A DNA stretch of 46,388 nt. Origin: Alphaproteobacteria bacterium. Its GTDB lineage: Bacteria; Pseudomonadota; Alphaproteobacteria; HIMB59. The notes under the pieces were generated by a model. That model was not told the DNA's origin. It saw nothing but the letters and a program-made list of their open reading frames with translations, and did no database searches. The translations under genes and the position numbers were made by a program. The DNA lies in the NCBI GenBank assembly GCA_029246865.1, contig JAQWMI010000022.1, positions 1 to 46,388 on the forward strand. Reading direction: 5' to 3'. Each line of letters opens with the position of its first letter. The first letter of the stretch is position 1. Positions 33,576 to 41,326 of this stretch are shown in pieces.

Positions 33576-34691
33576 ATGGCTAATAAAAAACCAATGAAGA
33601 GAAGAGGTTTTCTTAAAGCTGCTGGCGCAACCGTTGCGGCGGCTGCTGCTGTATCTTCTTTTCCAGCTCCTGCAATTTCAGAGGGTCACAAAGAATGGAT
33701 AGCTTGTTCTGCTTTTGGCAAAACTGGTATACTAGGTGACGCCCTTTCACAATTTGCAGCTTTTGTAAATTCACAATCTAGTAAAGTAAAAATTAAAGTT
33801 TATTTTTCTGGAGAACTAGTCCCAGGTTTGGAATCATTAGATGCAGTAAGATCTGGTGCAGCACAAATGGCATACGGAGCTCCTTATTACTGGACAAATA
33901 TTAGTAATGCAACCTCACTTGTTGCTGCTATGCCTTTTGGTTTAACTGCCCAAGAACAAAATGCTTGGTGTTACTATGGAGGTGGTATTGAAGCCGCTGA
34001 CGTCGTTTATAATGAATTAGGTGTCAAGTTTTTACCATTAGGTAATACAGGTAATCAGATGGGCGGATGGTACAATAAAGAAATTAACTCCGTTGAAGAT
34101 TTCCAGGGCCTTAAGTTCAGAATGCCAGGAATTGGCGGTAAGGTATTAGAAAAACTTGGTGCTTCAGTAATACTTCTAGCTGGTGGTGATGTTCTTCCCG
34201 CTCTTGCCTCAGGAGCAATCGATGGAACTGAATGGATTGGACCTGCAGCAGATTTAGGTAAAGGTCTGCATCAGGCAGCAAAATATTATTACAACCCTGG
34301 TTGGCATGAGCCTGCAACTATTCTTGATTGCTCCATTGACTTAAAAGAATGGGAGTCTCTTGATGATGATACCCGAAGTCTTATTACGCAAGCTTCAAAG
34401 GCAACAAATATGGAAGTACTCTCTAGATTTCAAGCAGCTAACGATGGCGCGTATCAGAAGTTGATTAATGAACACGGTGTTCAAATGAGACAAATTCCTG
34501 ATGAAGTAATGAATAAGATTGGAGAGACTGCAGCAGAAGTTCTAACAGAATATGCTGCTCAAGACTCACAATCACAAGCTTTATTTTCTCATCTTGCGAA
34601 GTTTAGATCAACGGTTATTAGATGGACAGGTGTCTCTGAGAAAGAATACTTAAGGATCAGAAATCTTCCTTTTAAATTTCCAAACGCATAA
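33576..34691 (+). CDS. dctP: TRAP transporter solute-binding protein (DctP; TakP-like)
   Basis: 371 residues. The N-terminus KRRGFLKAAGATVAAAAAV is a Tat-type signal. The periplasmic DctP fold shows LKFRMPGIGGKVLEKLGAS, GGDVLPALASGAIDGTEWIGP and AAKYYYNPGWHEPA, the pattern of 2-oxo-acid/monocarboxylate binders such as TakP. It would capture an organic acid for the DctQM permease on the opposite strand just downstream. A strong ribosome site AGGAGG eight bases before ATG suggests high expression. Exact ligand is an inference. Confidence 0.88.
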   Translation: MANKKPMKRRGFLKAAGATVAAAAAVSSFPAPAISEGHKEWIACSAFGKTGILGDALSQFAAFVNSQSSKVKIKVYFSGELVPGLESLDAVRSGAAQMAYGAPYYWTNISNATSLVAAMPFGLTAQEQNAWCYYGGGIEAADVVYNELGVKFLPLGNTGNQMGGWYNKEINSVEDFQGLKFRMPGIGGKVLEKLGASVILLAGGDVLPALASGAIDGTEWIGPAADLGKGLHQAAKYYYNPGWHEPATILDCSIDLKEWESLDDDTRSLITQASKATNMEVLSRFQAANDGAYQKLINEHGVQMRQIPDEVMNKIGETAAEVLTEYAAQDSQSQALFSHLAKFRSTVIRWTGVSEKEYLRIRNLPFKFPNA

Positions 34692-34699
34692 TAATTAAT

Positions 34700-34728
34700 A
34701 AAGGCCCTCTGCTATAAGGGGGCCTTTT
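34700..34728. terminator. Strong terminator between convergent dctP and dctM
   Basis: AAAGGCCCTCT-GCTATA-AGGGGGCCTTT, an 11-bp stem with one T/G pair and a T-run, right after dctP and overlapping the dctM stop codon. It can serve both convergent genes. Confidence 0.8.
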
Positions 34729-36100
34729 AAAAAATTTTACGAGGTAGCCATGTCGCTATTTCAGGAATAAACCCTACAACAATAATAGCAATTACCTGAA
34801 TTCCAATATAGGGAATTACTCCTCGGTAGATATTTTTTGTTTGTATTTCAGGTGGGGCTACGCCTCTGAGAAAGAAGAGTGAAAAACCAAAGGGGGGAGT
34901 TAAAAAACTCGTTTGTAAATTTAATGAGATCATTATACCCAGCCACAGAGGGTCGGCTCCATTTGCAATAAGAACTGGACCAACCAAAGGCACAATTACA
35001 AAAATAATTTCAATGTAATCAAGAAAAAATCCAAGAACAAAAATTGCTAGCATTACAATTATTAGTGCCCCAACTTGCCCACCAGGAAGGCCTCCTAATG
35101 CATGTTCAATTAGTTCATCGCCATTAAAACCTCTAAAGACTAGAGAGAACATTGAAGCGCCAATTAAAATTACAAATACGAAGGAGCTTAATTTGACCGT
35201 GCTAAAAGAAACATCCTTTAAATTTTTAAATGTCAATTCACCTTTAGCAAAAGCCAATAATGAGGCACCGGCTGCTCCAACTGAGGCAGACTCAGTGGGC
35301 GTAGCGATACCTAGTAGGATGGAACCAAGCACTAATAAAATTAAAATTAATGGAGGAAGAACATTTTTAAATGCTTCAATGTAGATTTCTAATCGTGATC
35401 GCGTTGTTTCTATAGGCGGGCAAGATAGTGGATAAATTTTTGCATAAATATAAATAAATAAAATAAACATACAAACCAACATCATGCCTGGCATCATCGC
35501 ACCAGCAAACAAATCAATTGCAGTTATTGGTTCAGGTGCAAGATTACCAGAAATTAATGCCGCTTCTTCATTTGCTCCCTGAAGGATATCTGCTAGCAAG
35601 ACTAGAACTATAGAGGGTGGAATAATTTGCCCTAATGTTCCCGCAGCACAAATTGTTCCTGTAGCAATTTTTTGGTCGTAGCCTGCTTTAAGCATTGTAG
35701 GTAATGAGAGCATACCCATCGTAACGACTGTTGCTCCAACAATTCCTGTTGATGCCGCTAGAAGCATACCTACAATAACAACACCTATTCCAAGACCACC
35801 TTTGGTGGTGCCAAATAATTCTCCAATAGATTGAAGTAGTCCAGCTGCAATTTTGGTTTTCTCAAGCATAATGCCCATAAAAATAAATAGTGGCACTGCA
35901 ACAAGAGGTTCATTAATCATCACACCGAAAATTCTTTGAGGAAAAAATCCCATCATTCTAAAATTAAAAATATCTAAGTAGTCTCCTAAAAATCCAAAAA
36001 ATAAAGCTGATCCTGCTAATGTGAATGCCACAGGAAATCCAAATAACAAAAGTGTTAAGGTTGTAAAAAACATGATCATAGAAAGAATTTCTGGGGTCAT
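34727..36100 (-). CDS. dctM: TRAP transporter large permease (DctM)
   Basis: 457 residues with about twelve membrane spans. TRAP-M signatures: LLLFGFPVAFTLAGSAL near the N-terminus, AASTGIVGATVVTMGMLSLP, GYDQKIATGTICAAGTLGQIIPPS and LDYIEIIFVIVPLVGPV. It carries the substrate across the membrane with sodium. It overlaps dctQ by four bases (ATGA). It faces dctP convergently instead of following it, so the three TRAP genes are split between strands. Confidence 0.93.
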   Translation of the reverse strand: MTPEILSMIMFFTTLTLLLFGFPVAFTLAGSALFFGFLGDYLDIFNFRMMGFFPQRIFGVMINEPLVAVPLFIFMGIMLEKTKIAAGLLQSIGELFGTTKGGLGIGVVIVGMLLAASTGIVGATVVTMGMLSLPTMLKAGYDQKIATGTICAAGTLGQIIPPSIVLVLLADILQGANEEAALISGNLAPEPITAIDLFAGAMMPGMMLVCMFILFIYIYAKIYPLSCPPIETTRSRLEIYIEAFKNVLPPLILILLVLGSILLGIATPTESASVGAAGASLLAFAKGELTFKNLKDVSFSTVKLSSFVFVILIGASMFSLVFRGFNGDELIEHALGGLPGGQVGALIIVMLAIFVLGFFLDYIEIIFVIVPLVGPVLIANGADPLWLGIMISLNLQTSFLTPPFGFSLFFLRGVAPPEIQTKNIYRGVIPYIGIQVIAIIVVGFIPEIATWLPRKIF

Positions 36101-36612
36101 GAGCTTTCCTTAGATGTTAGATGGATGATACTTTTAATAATATTTGAGAGAGCTTGTATGAAAAGAAGAATACAAAAAATTAAAATTGCACTTTTTAAAA
36201 TATACAAAGCAGGCAATCCTCCAACTTCCCGAGAAACTTCATTCATTGACCATGATCTAGCAATAAAAGGAAAACTAAATTTCCAAATCACAAATATGAA
36301 TGGTATGAGTAAAAAAAGATTTCCAAGAATATCGACAATGGATTTATATTTAACTGATGCTCCTCGATAAAAAACATCTATTCTCACATGTTCGTTGCTT
36401 AGGTAGGTATACCCGCTACCCATCATAAATATATATGCATGCAGCCAGACGTAAGCTTCTTGCATCCATATAAAGCTTATTGAAAAACCATATCGAAGCA
36501 CGACAACACCTAGAACAACAAGAACCATGGATGCTGCAAAAAAGGCACAGATACTTCCTGTAATTTTATTGATCAAATCAAAGAAAGAAGAAATAGACTT
36601 TAATATATTCAT
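36097..36612 (-). CDS. dctQ: TRAP transporter small permease (DctQ)
   Basis: 171 residues with four membrane spans. The signature FIWMQEAYVWLHAYIFMMGSGYTYLSNEHVRIDVFY is typical of DctQ (WMQE...WLHAYIF and NEHVRIDVF portions). It forms the membrane complex with DctM. Its ATG is followed upstream by a 350-base divergent intergenic region that carries a structured element and the sdh promoter. Confidence 0.9.
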   Translation of the reverse strand: MNILKSISSFFDLINKITGSICAFFAASMVLVVLGVVVLRYGFSISFIWMQEAYVWLHAYIFMMGSGYTYLSNEHVRIDVFYRGASVKYKSIVDILGNLFLLIPFIFVIWKFSFPFIARSWSMNEVSREVGGLPALYILKSAILIFCILLFIQALSNIIKSIIHLTSKESS

Positions 36613-36661
36613 AACAAAAAAGTCATATTATACAGTATGTGAACTACAGCAAATCAATAAA

Positions 36662-36802
36662 AATTAGGTCGTGGTGCCCACTTTACTTTCGTAAAGCAGT
36701 GCCTCATGCGGGGTGAGATAGGCACCCCTAAATACATAAATAGTAAGGTTGCACTTATTATTTTGGTACTAATACCTTTGTATTTAGGTTTGCGACCTAG
36801 TT
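36662..36802. ncRNA. Candidate structured RNA element between dctQ and sdhC
   Basis: A 141-base stretch clearly GC-richer than its surroundings and with extensive pairing. Outer stem AATTAGGTCG/CGACCTAGTT (10 bp with one wobble); inner hairpin CTTTAC-TTTC-GTAAAG; hairpin GGGGTG/CACCCC or, mutually exclusively, GTGCCTCA/TGA..GGCAC and GGTGCC/GGCACC; and a long arm CCTAAATACA/TGTATTTAGG continued by AAGGT/ACCTT after an 8-base bulge. No ORF is seen. It matches no riboswitch or 6S, SRP or tmRNA consensus I know. Strand is not determined; on plus it would lie 163 bases before sdhC, on minus a U-run follows the outer stem. Confidence 0.5.
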
Positions 36803-36893
36803 ATTAGATTTATCAATTAATTGAATGTATTTTAAGTAAATAAAATCAACTATTTTAAAGATATAAACAAGTTACTCACAGTTGGTTATTTAT

Positions 36894-36930
36894 AACTATC
36901 TTGCATATATTCATTAATAGATAGTTTTTT
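36894..36930 (+). promoter_or_regulatory. 8-bp inverted repeat with T-run upstream of sdhC
   Basis: AACTATCT, 17 bases, AGATAGTT followed by TTTT. It could terminate a plus-strand RNA made from the structured region, or act as an operator, since it overlaps the putative sdh promoter. Confidence 0.35.
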
Positions 36931-36938
36931 ACTATAAA
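36910..36938 (+). promoter_or_regulatory. Possible sdh operon promoter
   Basis: TTCATT, 17 bases, TATAAA, about 26 bases before the sdhC ATG. The -35 match is weak; spacing and -10 are good. Confidence 0.35.
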
Positions 36939-36964
36939 ATCATTGATCTATATATTCTTATTAA

Positions 36965-37342
36965 ATGACAAAAATGAACAGACCACTATCCCCTCACTTA
37001 CAAATTCATAAACCCTTACTTACAATGGTTTTTTCTATTACCCATAGAATTTCAGCTATAGTTTTCTTTGTATCTTTAATTCCAATAGGACTATGGATTA
37101 GTTCAATCTATTTAAATGAAGGTATATTCAATCTCATAAATATTGTTCTGAATTCTTCTGCTGTTAAGATTTTGATCCTATTGTGGTTAGCTTTCGTAAA
37201 TCATTTTATATTGAATGAGATTAAACATCTAATATGGAGCCAAGTTAAAGTAATGGAACTTAATCAGGTTTATCCTTTTTCTTATATGATTTTATCTTTA
37301 AATTTTTTTATTGTTTGTTTAGTTGGGGTAAAAATAATTTAA
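36965..37342 (+). CDS. sdhC: Succinate dehydrogenase cytochrome b556 subunit
   Basis: 125 residues with three membrane spans. The start MNRPLSPHLQIHKP and SITHRISAIVFF are diagnostic of SdhC; a haem-ligand His is in LAFVNHFILNEIKHLIWS. It anchors the complex and helps bind quinone. First gene of sdhCDAB-mdh; its TAA stop shares one base with the sdhD ATG (TAATG). Confidence 0.92.
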   Translation: MTKMNRPLSPHLQIHKPLLTMVFSITHRISAIVFFVSLIPIGLWISSIYLNEGIFNLINIVLNSSAVKILILLWLAFVNHFILNEIKHLIWSQVKVMELNQVYPFSYMILSLNFFIVCLVGVKII

Positions 37343-37659
37343 TGAAATCCTCACATAAATGGAACCTTCACAGATTAAGCTCCTTGAGCTTAATTTTTAC
37401 AACCATATCTTTTTTAATTTTTTTCTTTAATAGCATCCAGCTTAACCAATTAGAAGTTCAAACAAAATTAAGTTTCTTACCTGCTAAATTATTAATATTT
37501 TTCTTTTTTCTTAACGCTCTTTTTCACGCAAGATTAGAGCTGTGGTCAATTTATGATGATTATTTTAAAGGCACCCAAAAAAAAATATTTCAAATTACAA
37601 CTTACGTGTTTTTAACCGTTTTATTAATTTTAGTATTACCAATTTTAGGAGTGAAATAA
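37342..37659 (+). CDS. sdhD: Succinate dehydrogenase membrane anchor subunit
   Basis: About 105 residues with three spans. [14 protein letters not shown] near the start and [17 protein letters not shown] (haem and quinone region) resemble SdhD, although the sequence is divergent; position between sdhC and sdhA supports the call. I choose ATG 37342 ([11 protein letters not shown]), overlapping the sdhC stop by one base; the track's TTG start at 37315 lies inside sdhC. Its stop overlaps sdhA by one base. Confidence 0.85.
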   Translation: MKSSHKWNLHRLSSLSLIFTTISFLIFFFNSIQLNQLEVQTKLSFLPAKLLIFFFFLNALFHARLELWSIYDDYFKGTQKKIFQITTYVFLTVLLILVLPILGVK

Positions 37660-39443
37660 TGAGCTATGAAATTCAAGACCATTTTTTAGATGTTGCTGTT
37701 TTAGGAGCAGGAGGTTCAGGACTAAGAGCATCTCTTGGGTGTGCGGAAAAAGGTTTAAAAACTGCCTGTATTAGTAAAGTCTACCCAACCAGAAGCCATA
37801 CTGTTGCAGCCCAAGGTGGTGTTGGTGCAGCTTTAGGTAATATGGGAAAAGATGATTGGAAATGGCATATGTACGACACAGTAAAAGGTTCTGATTGGTT
37901 AGGCGATCAAGATAGTATTGAATATCTGTGCTCAAATGCACCTGAGGCTGTTGTTGAGCTTGAACATTTCGGAATGCCTTTTTCCAGAAATAAAGAAGGT
38001 AAGATTTATCAAAGACCTTTCGGGGGACACTCAACTGAAAATGGAAAAGGTGAGCCGGCTCATAGAGCTTGTGCCGCTGCTGATAGGACGGGACATGCAA
38101 TGCTTCACACTTTATATCAGCAATGCTTAAAGTATGACGTTAATTTTTATAGTGAGTATTTTGCTCTAGATCTTTTAAAAGATGATCAAGGAGAGATATG
38201 TGGTTTCTTTGCTATCAATATACAAGACGGAAGTATGCACAGATTTCTTGCAAAAATTACAATTTTGGCAACAGGAGGTTATGGAAAAATTTTCCAATCA
38301 TCAACTAGTGCTCATATTTGTACAGGTGATGGCGCTGGCATGTCATTAAGAGCAGGACTGCCCTTATCTGATATGGAGTTTATTCAGTTTCATCCTACAG
38401 GCATATATGGTGTTGGTGTTCTTATATCCGAAGCGGCTCGAGGAGAGGGTGGTTATTTAAAAAACTCTGAAGGTAAAAGATTTATGTTAGATTACGCGCC
38501 TCATGCAAAAGATCTTGCTGCAAGAGACGTTATCTCAAGATTTATAAGTATTGAGATAAAAGAAGGAAGAGGATGTGGGCCAAATAAAGATTATATCAAT
38601 CTTCATCTTGATCATTTAGACGGTGACCTTTTGGCAAAAAGATTGCCCGGTATTTCTGAGTCCGCAAAAACATTTTGTGGCGTAGATATTAATAAAGAAC
38701 CTATTCCTGTCGTGCCTACAGTGCATTTTTGTATGGGAGGAATTCCAACTAATTTTAGGTCAGAAGTGTTAATGCCAACAAGTGGTAATTCTGAGGAAGT
38801 TCGTCAAGGGTTAATGGCTATTGGAGAAGGGGCTTGCGCTTCTGTACATGGCGCAAATAGATTAGGAACAAATGCTTTATCAGAATTATTAGTTTTTGGT
38901 AAGGGGGCAGCCATAAGAGCTTCAGAGGTTCTAGAGAATGAAAAATTCAATAAGCATCCAAGTCAATCTCAAACAGATGAAATTATCAACCGCTTTGATA
39001 CAATCCTACATAACAAAGGAGATATCTCAGTTGGGCAATTAAGAGAAAAAATGCAAAAAACAGTGCAATCCAGATTTGGTGTTTATAGAGATGAAAAAAC
39101 ATTAGCTATGGGCATTGAAGAATTAGCTCAAATGTCATCTGACTTAAATCATATTGATGTAAAAGATAAATCAAGTGTATTTAATACAGACATAGTGGAA
39201 GCACTGGAGCTTCATAATTTAATGCAGATTTCAAGAAGTGTAGGAGCTTCCGCGATTAACAGAACTGAGAGTAGAGGAGCTCATGCTAGAGATGACTTCC
39301 CTAACAGAGATGATGATAATTGGATGAATCATTCAATTGTTTGGATGAAAGATGATAAATTTGAAGTTACAAAAAGACCCGTAAGAATGACAACAATCAG
39401 CAATCAAGCTAAAGTTATTGCTCCTGAGGTTAGGGTGTATTAA
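37659..39443 (+). CDS. sdhA: Succinate dehydrogenase flavoprotein subunit
   Basis: 594 residues. It oxidises succinate to fumarate with covalently bound FAD. FAD motif [14 protein letters not shown] (14-27); flavin-linking His47 in [23 protein letters not shown] and [12 protein letters not shown] around the active site; [15 protein letters not shown]-terminal [16 protein letters not shown]. Part of the sdhCDAB-mdh run with single-base TAATG overlaps at both ends. Confidence 0.97.
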   Translation: MSYEIQDHFLDVAVLGAGGSGLRASLGCAEKGLKTACISKVYPTRSHTVAAQGGVGAALGNMGKDDWKWHMYDTVKGSDWLGDQDSIEYLCSNAPEAVVELEHFGMPFSRNKEGKIYQRPFGGHSTENGKGEPAHRACAAADRTGHAMLHTLYQQCLKYDVNFYSEYFALDLLKDDQGEICGFFAINIQDGSMHRFLAKITILATGGYGKIFQSSTSAHICTGDGAGMSLRAGLPLSDMEFIQFHPTGIYGVGVLISEAARGEGGYLKNSEGKRFMLDYAPHAKDLAARDVISRFISIEIKEGRGCGPNKDYINLHLDHLDGDLLAKRLPGISESAKTFCGVDINKEPIPVVPTVHFCMGGIPTNFRSEVLMPTSGNSEEVRQGLMAIGEGACASVHGANRLGTNALSELLVFGKGAAIRASEVLENEKFNKHPSQSQTDEIINRFDTILHNKGDISVGQLREKMQKTVQSRFGVYRDEKTLAMGIEELAQMSSDLNHIDVKDKSSVFNTDIVEALELHNLMQISRSVGASAINRTESRGAHARDDFPNRDDDNWMNHSIVWMKDDKFEVTKRPVRMTTISNQAKVIAPEVRVY

Positions 39444-40243
39444 TGGTCCAGTTAAGATTACCAAAAAACTCAGTACCTGTTGAAGGAAAAAAGTTTTCTA
39501 ATATTGATGGATTAGATGAAGCCGCTGCTAGTAATAAAGTAAAAACATTTAAGGTTTACCGCTGGTCAGGTAATGCTGAAGAGAATCCAAAGATAGATAC
39601 TTTTGAAATTAGTTATCCAAAATCAGACACAATGGTATTAGATATACTCAATAAAATTAAAAGTGAAGTTGATCCCTCACTTGCTTTTAGAAAATCATGT
39701 AGAGAAGGAGTTTGTGGATCTTGCTCAATGAATATTGATGGTGTAAATACTTTGGCTTGTCAAAAGCCATTAGATCAATGTCAAGATGAAGTTAATGTTT
39801 ACCCACTGCCTCATATGCCAATAATTAAAGACTTAGTGCCAGAGCTAAATCATGCTTTTGAGCAATATAAATCAATAAAACCATGGTTAAAAAATGATGA
39901 AAATGAAGTATTAGATCCCAAAAAAGAGAGAATTCAAACTCCTGAAGAAAGAGAAAAATTAGATGGAAAGTGGGAATGTATTTTATGTTTTTCTTGCTCG
40001 ACATCATGTCCTAGTTACTGGTGGAACGGAGATAAATATCTTGGTCCAGCAGTTCTACTACAAGCAAATCGATGGATTAACGACAACAGAGACAAGGATA
40101 AAAATAAAAGAATAGAAGATCTTGATGATAATTTTAAACTTTATAGATGCCATTCAATTATGAATTGTACAAAGTCCTGTCCAAAAGGTCTAAATCCTGC
40201 TAAAGCTATTGCAGAAATAAAATTAGAAGCTTCTAATAGATAA
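39443..40243 (+). CDS. sdhB: Succinate dehydrogenase iron-sulfur subunit
   Basis: 266 residues. Three clusters are evident: [2Fe-2S] in [15 protein letters not shown]...LAC, [4Fe-4S] in [16 protein letters not shown] and [3Fe-4S] in [17 protein letters not shown]. It passes electrons from SdhA to quinone. TAATG overlaps with sdhA and mdh. Confidence 0.97.
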   Translation: MVQLRLPKNSVPVEGKKFSNIDGLDEAAASNKVKTFKVYRWSGNAEENPKIDTFEISYPKSDTMVLDILNKIKSEVDPSLAFRKSCREGVCGSCSMNIDGVNTLACQKPLDQCQDEVNVYPLPHMPIIKDLVPELNHAFEQYKSIKPWLKNDENEVLDPKKERIQTPEEREKLDGKWECILCFSCSTSCPSYWWNGDKYLGPAVLLQANRWINDNRDKDKNKRIEDLDDNFKLYRCHSIMNCTKSCPKGLNPAKAIAEIKLEASNR

Positions 40244-41193
40244 TGAAAAAAAAAATTACTTTAATCGGAGCCGGTAATATTGGCGGAACACTTGCTCACT
40301 TAACTCTTTTAAAAAAGTTAGGAGATATTGTTTTAATTGATGTTATGAAAGGTATGCCTCAAGGCAAAGCCCTAGATTTAAGTCAATCAGCAGCAGTCGA
40401 AGGATTTCCATGCAATGTGGAAGGAACCAATGATTTTTCTAAAATGAAGAACTCTGATGTTGTAATTATTACAGCCGGTCTTCCAAGACAACCTGGCATG
40501 AGCCGAGACGACTTATTAGAAACTAATGGAAAAATAATTAAAAAAATTGGTCTTGATATTAAAAAATATTGTCCAAAAGCTTTTGTTATTTGTATCACAA
40601 ATCCTCTGGATGCAATGGTTTATGTATTGCAAAAGTATTCTAAGTTACCAGTTGAAAAGTGTGTGGGCATGGCTGGTGTTCTTGACTCCTCTAGATTAAA
40701 ATATTTTCTCTCTGTAGAATTAAATGTTTCAATAAATGATATACAAACATTTGTCTTAGGAGGTCATGGAGATGATATGGTTCCTATGGTTAACTATACC
40801 ACTATTGGAGGAATAAGCCTTTTAGATTTTATCAAAAAGAAAAAAATACCAATTTCAAAAATTAATAAAATATTCGATAGAACTAGAATGGGTGGTGGAG
40901 AGATTGTAAGGCTACTTCAGAGAGGATCTGCATTTTATGCTCCTGCTAGTTCTGCTATACAAATGGCAGAAGCCTATTTATTAGATCAAAAAAAACTTCT
41001 TCCATGTGCAGCTTTTATTAAAAATAAATATGGACTTAAAAGTATGTATATGGGAATGCCGGTTATAATCGGCTCCAAAGGAGTTGAGGAGATAATAGAA
41101 GTTTCCTTAAGTAGCTCTGAGAAAAATATGCTTAAAAAATCTATTAAATCAGTTCAAGGATTAGTTTCCGCTGTAGATAAGATTTTGAAGTAA
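40243..41193 (+). CDS. mdh: Malate dehydrogenase (LDH-like type)
   Basis: 316 residues. NAD site LIGAGNIGGTLAHL with Asp33 selecting NAD; substrate arginines in GLPRQPGMSRDDLL; ITNPLDAMV; GVLDSSRLKYFL; catalytic His in GGHGDDMVP. It converts malate to oxaloacetate. It starts one base inside sdhB. The alphaproteobacterial neighbour pair sucCD, often next, is missing; a 133-base spacer leads to sucA. Confidence 0.95.
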   Translation: MKKKITLIGAGNIGGTLAHLTLLKKLGDIVLIDVMKGMPQGKALDLSQSAAVEGFPCNVEGTNDFSKMKNSDVVIITAGLPRQPGMSRDDLLETNGKIIKKIGLDIKKYCPKAFVICITNPLDAMVYVLQKYSKLPVEKCVGMAGVLDSSRLKYFLSVELNVSINDIQTFVLGGHGDDMVPMVNYTTIGGISLLDFIKKKKIPISKINKIFDRTRMGGGEIVRLLQRGSAFYAPASSAIQMAEAYLLDQKKLLPCAAFIKNKYGLKSMYMGMPVIIGSKGVEEIIEVSLSSSEKNMLKKSIKSVQGLVSAVDKILK

Positions 41194-41326
41194 CCATTTT
41201 TTCTAATTAAATAGACTAAGTGATAAAAAAAAATTATATTTTAAAAAATGCTTACAACAATGCATAAAAGAAAATCTTCTTTCTTGATTCCGTATTTTTT
41301 CTATATAGGTCGCCTTAAATAGACTA

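Noticed and set aside
36662-36802. TPP riboswitch, 6S RNA, SRP RNA or tmRNA in the dctQ-sdhC spacer
   Set aside because: GGTGAGATAGG superficially recalls the TPP CTGAGA motif, but the second conserved half is absent; the branched fold is not the single long hairpin of 6S, there is no GGAAGCAG-type SRP loop, and no tmRNA tag or acceptor.
37771-38100. 109-aa minus-strand ORF inside sdhA
   Set aside because: Antisense to a fully conserved sdhA region; no ribosome site and His/Gln/Leu-rich shadow composition.
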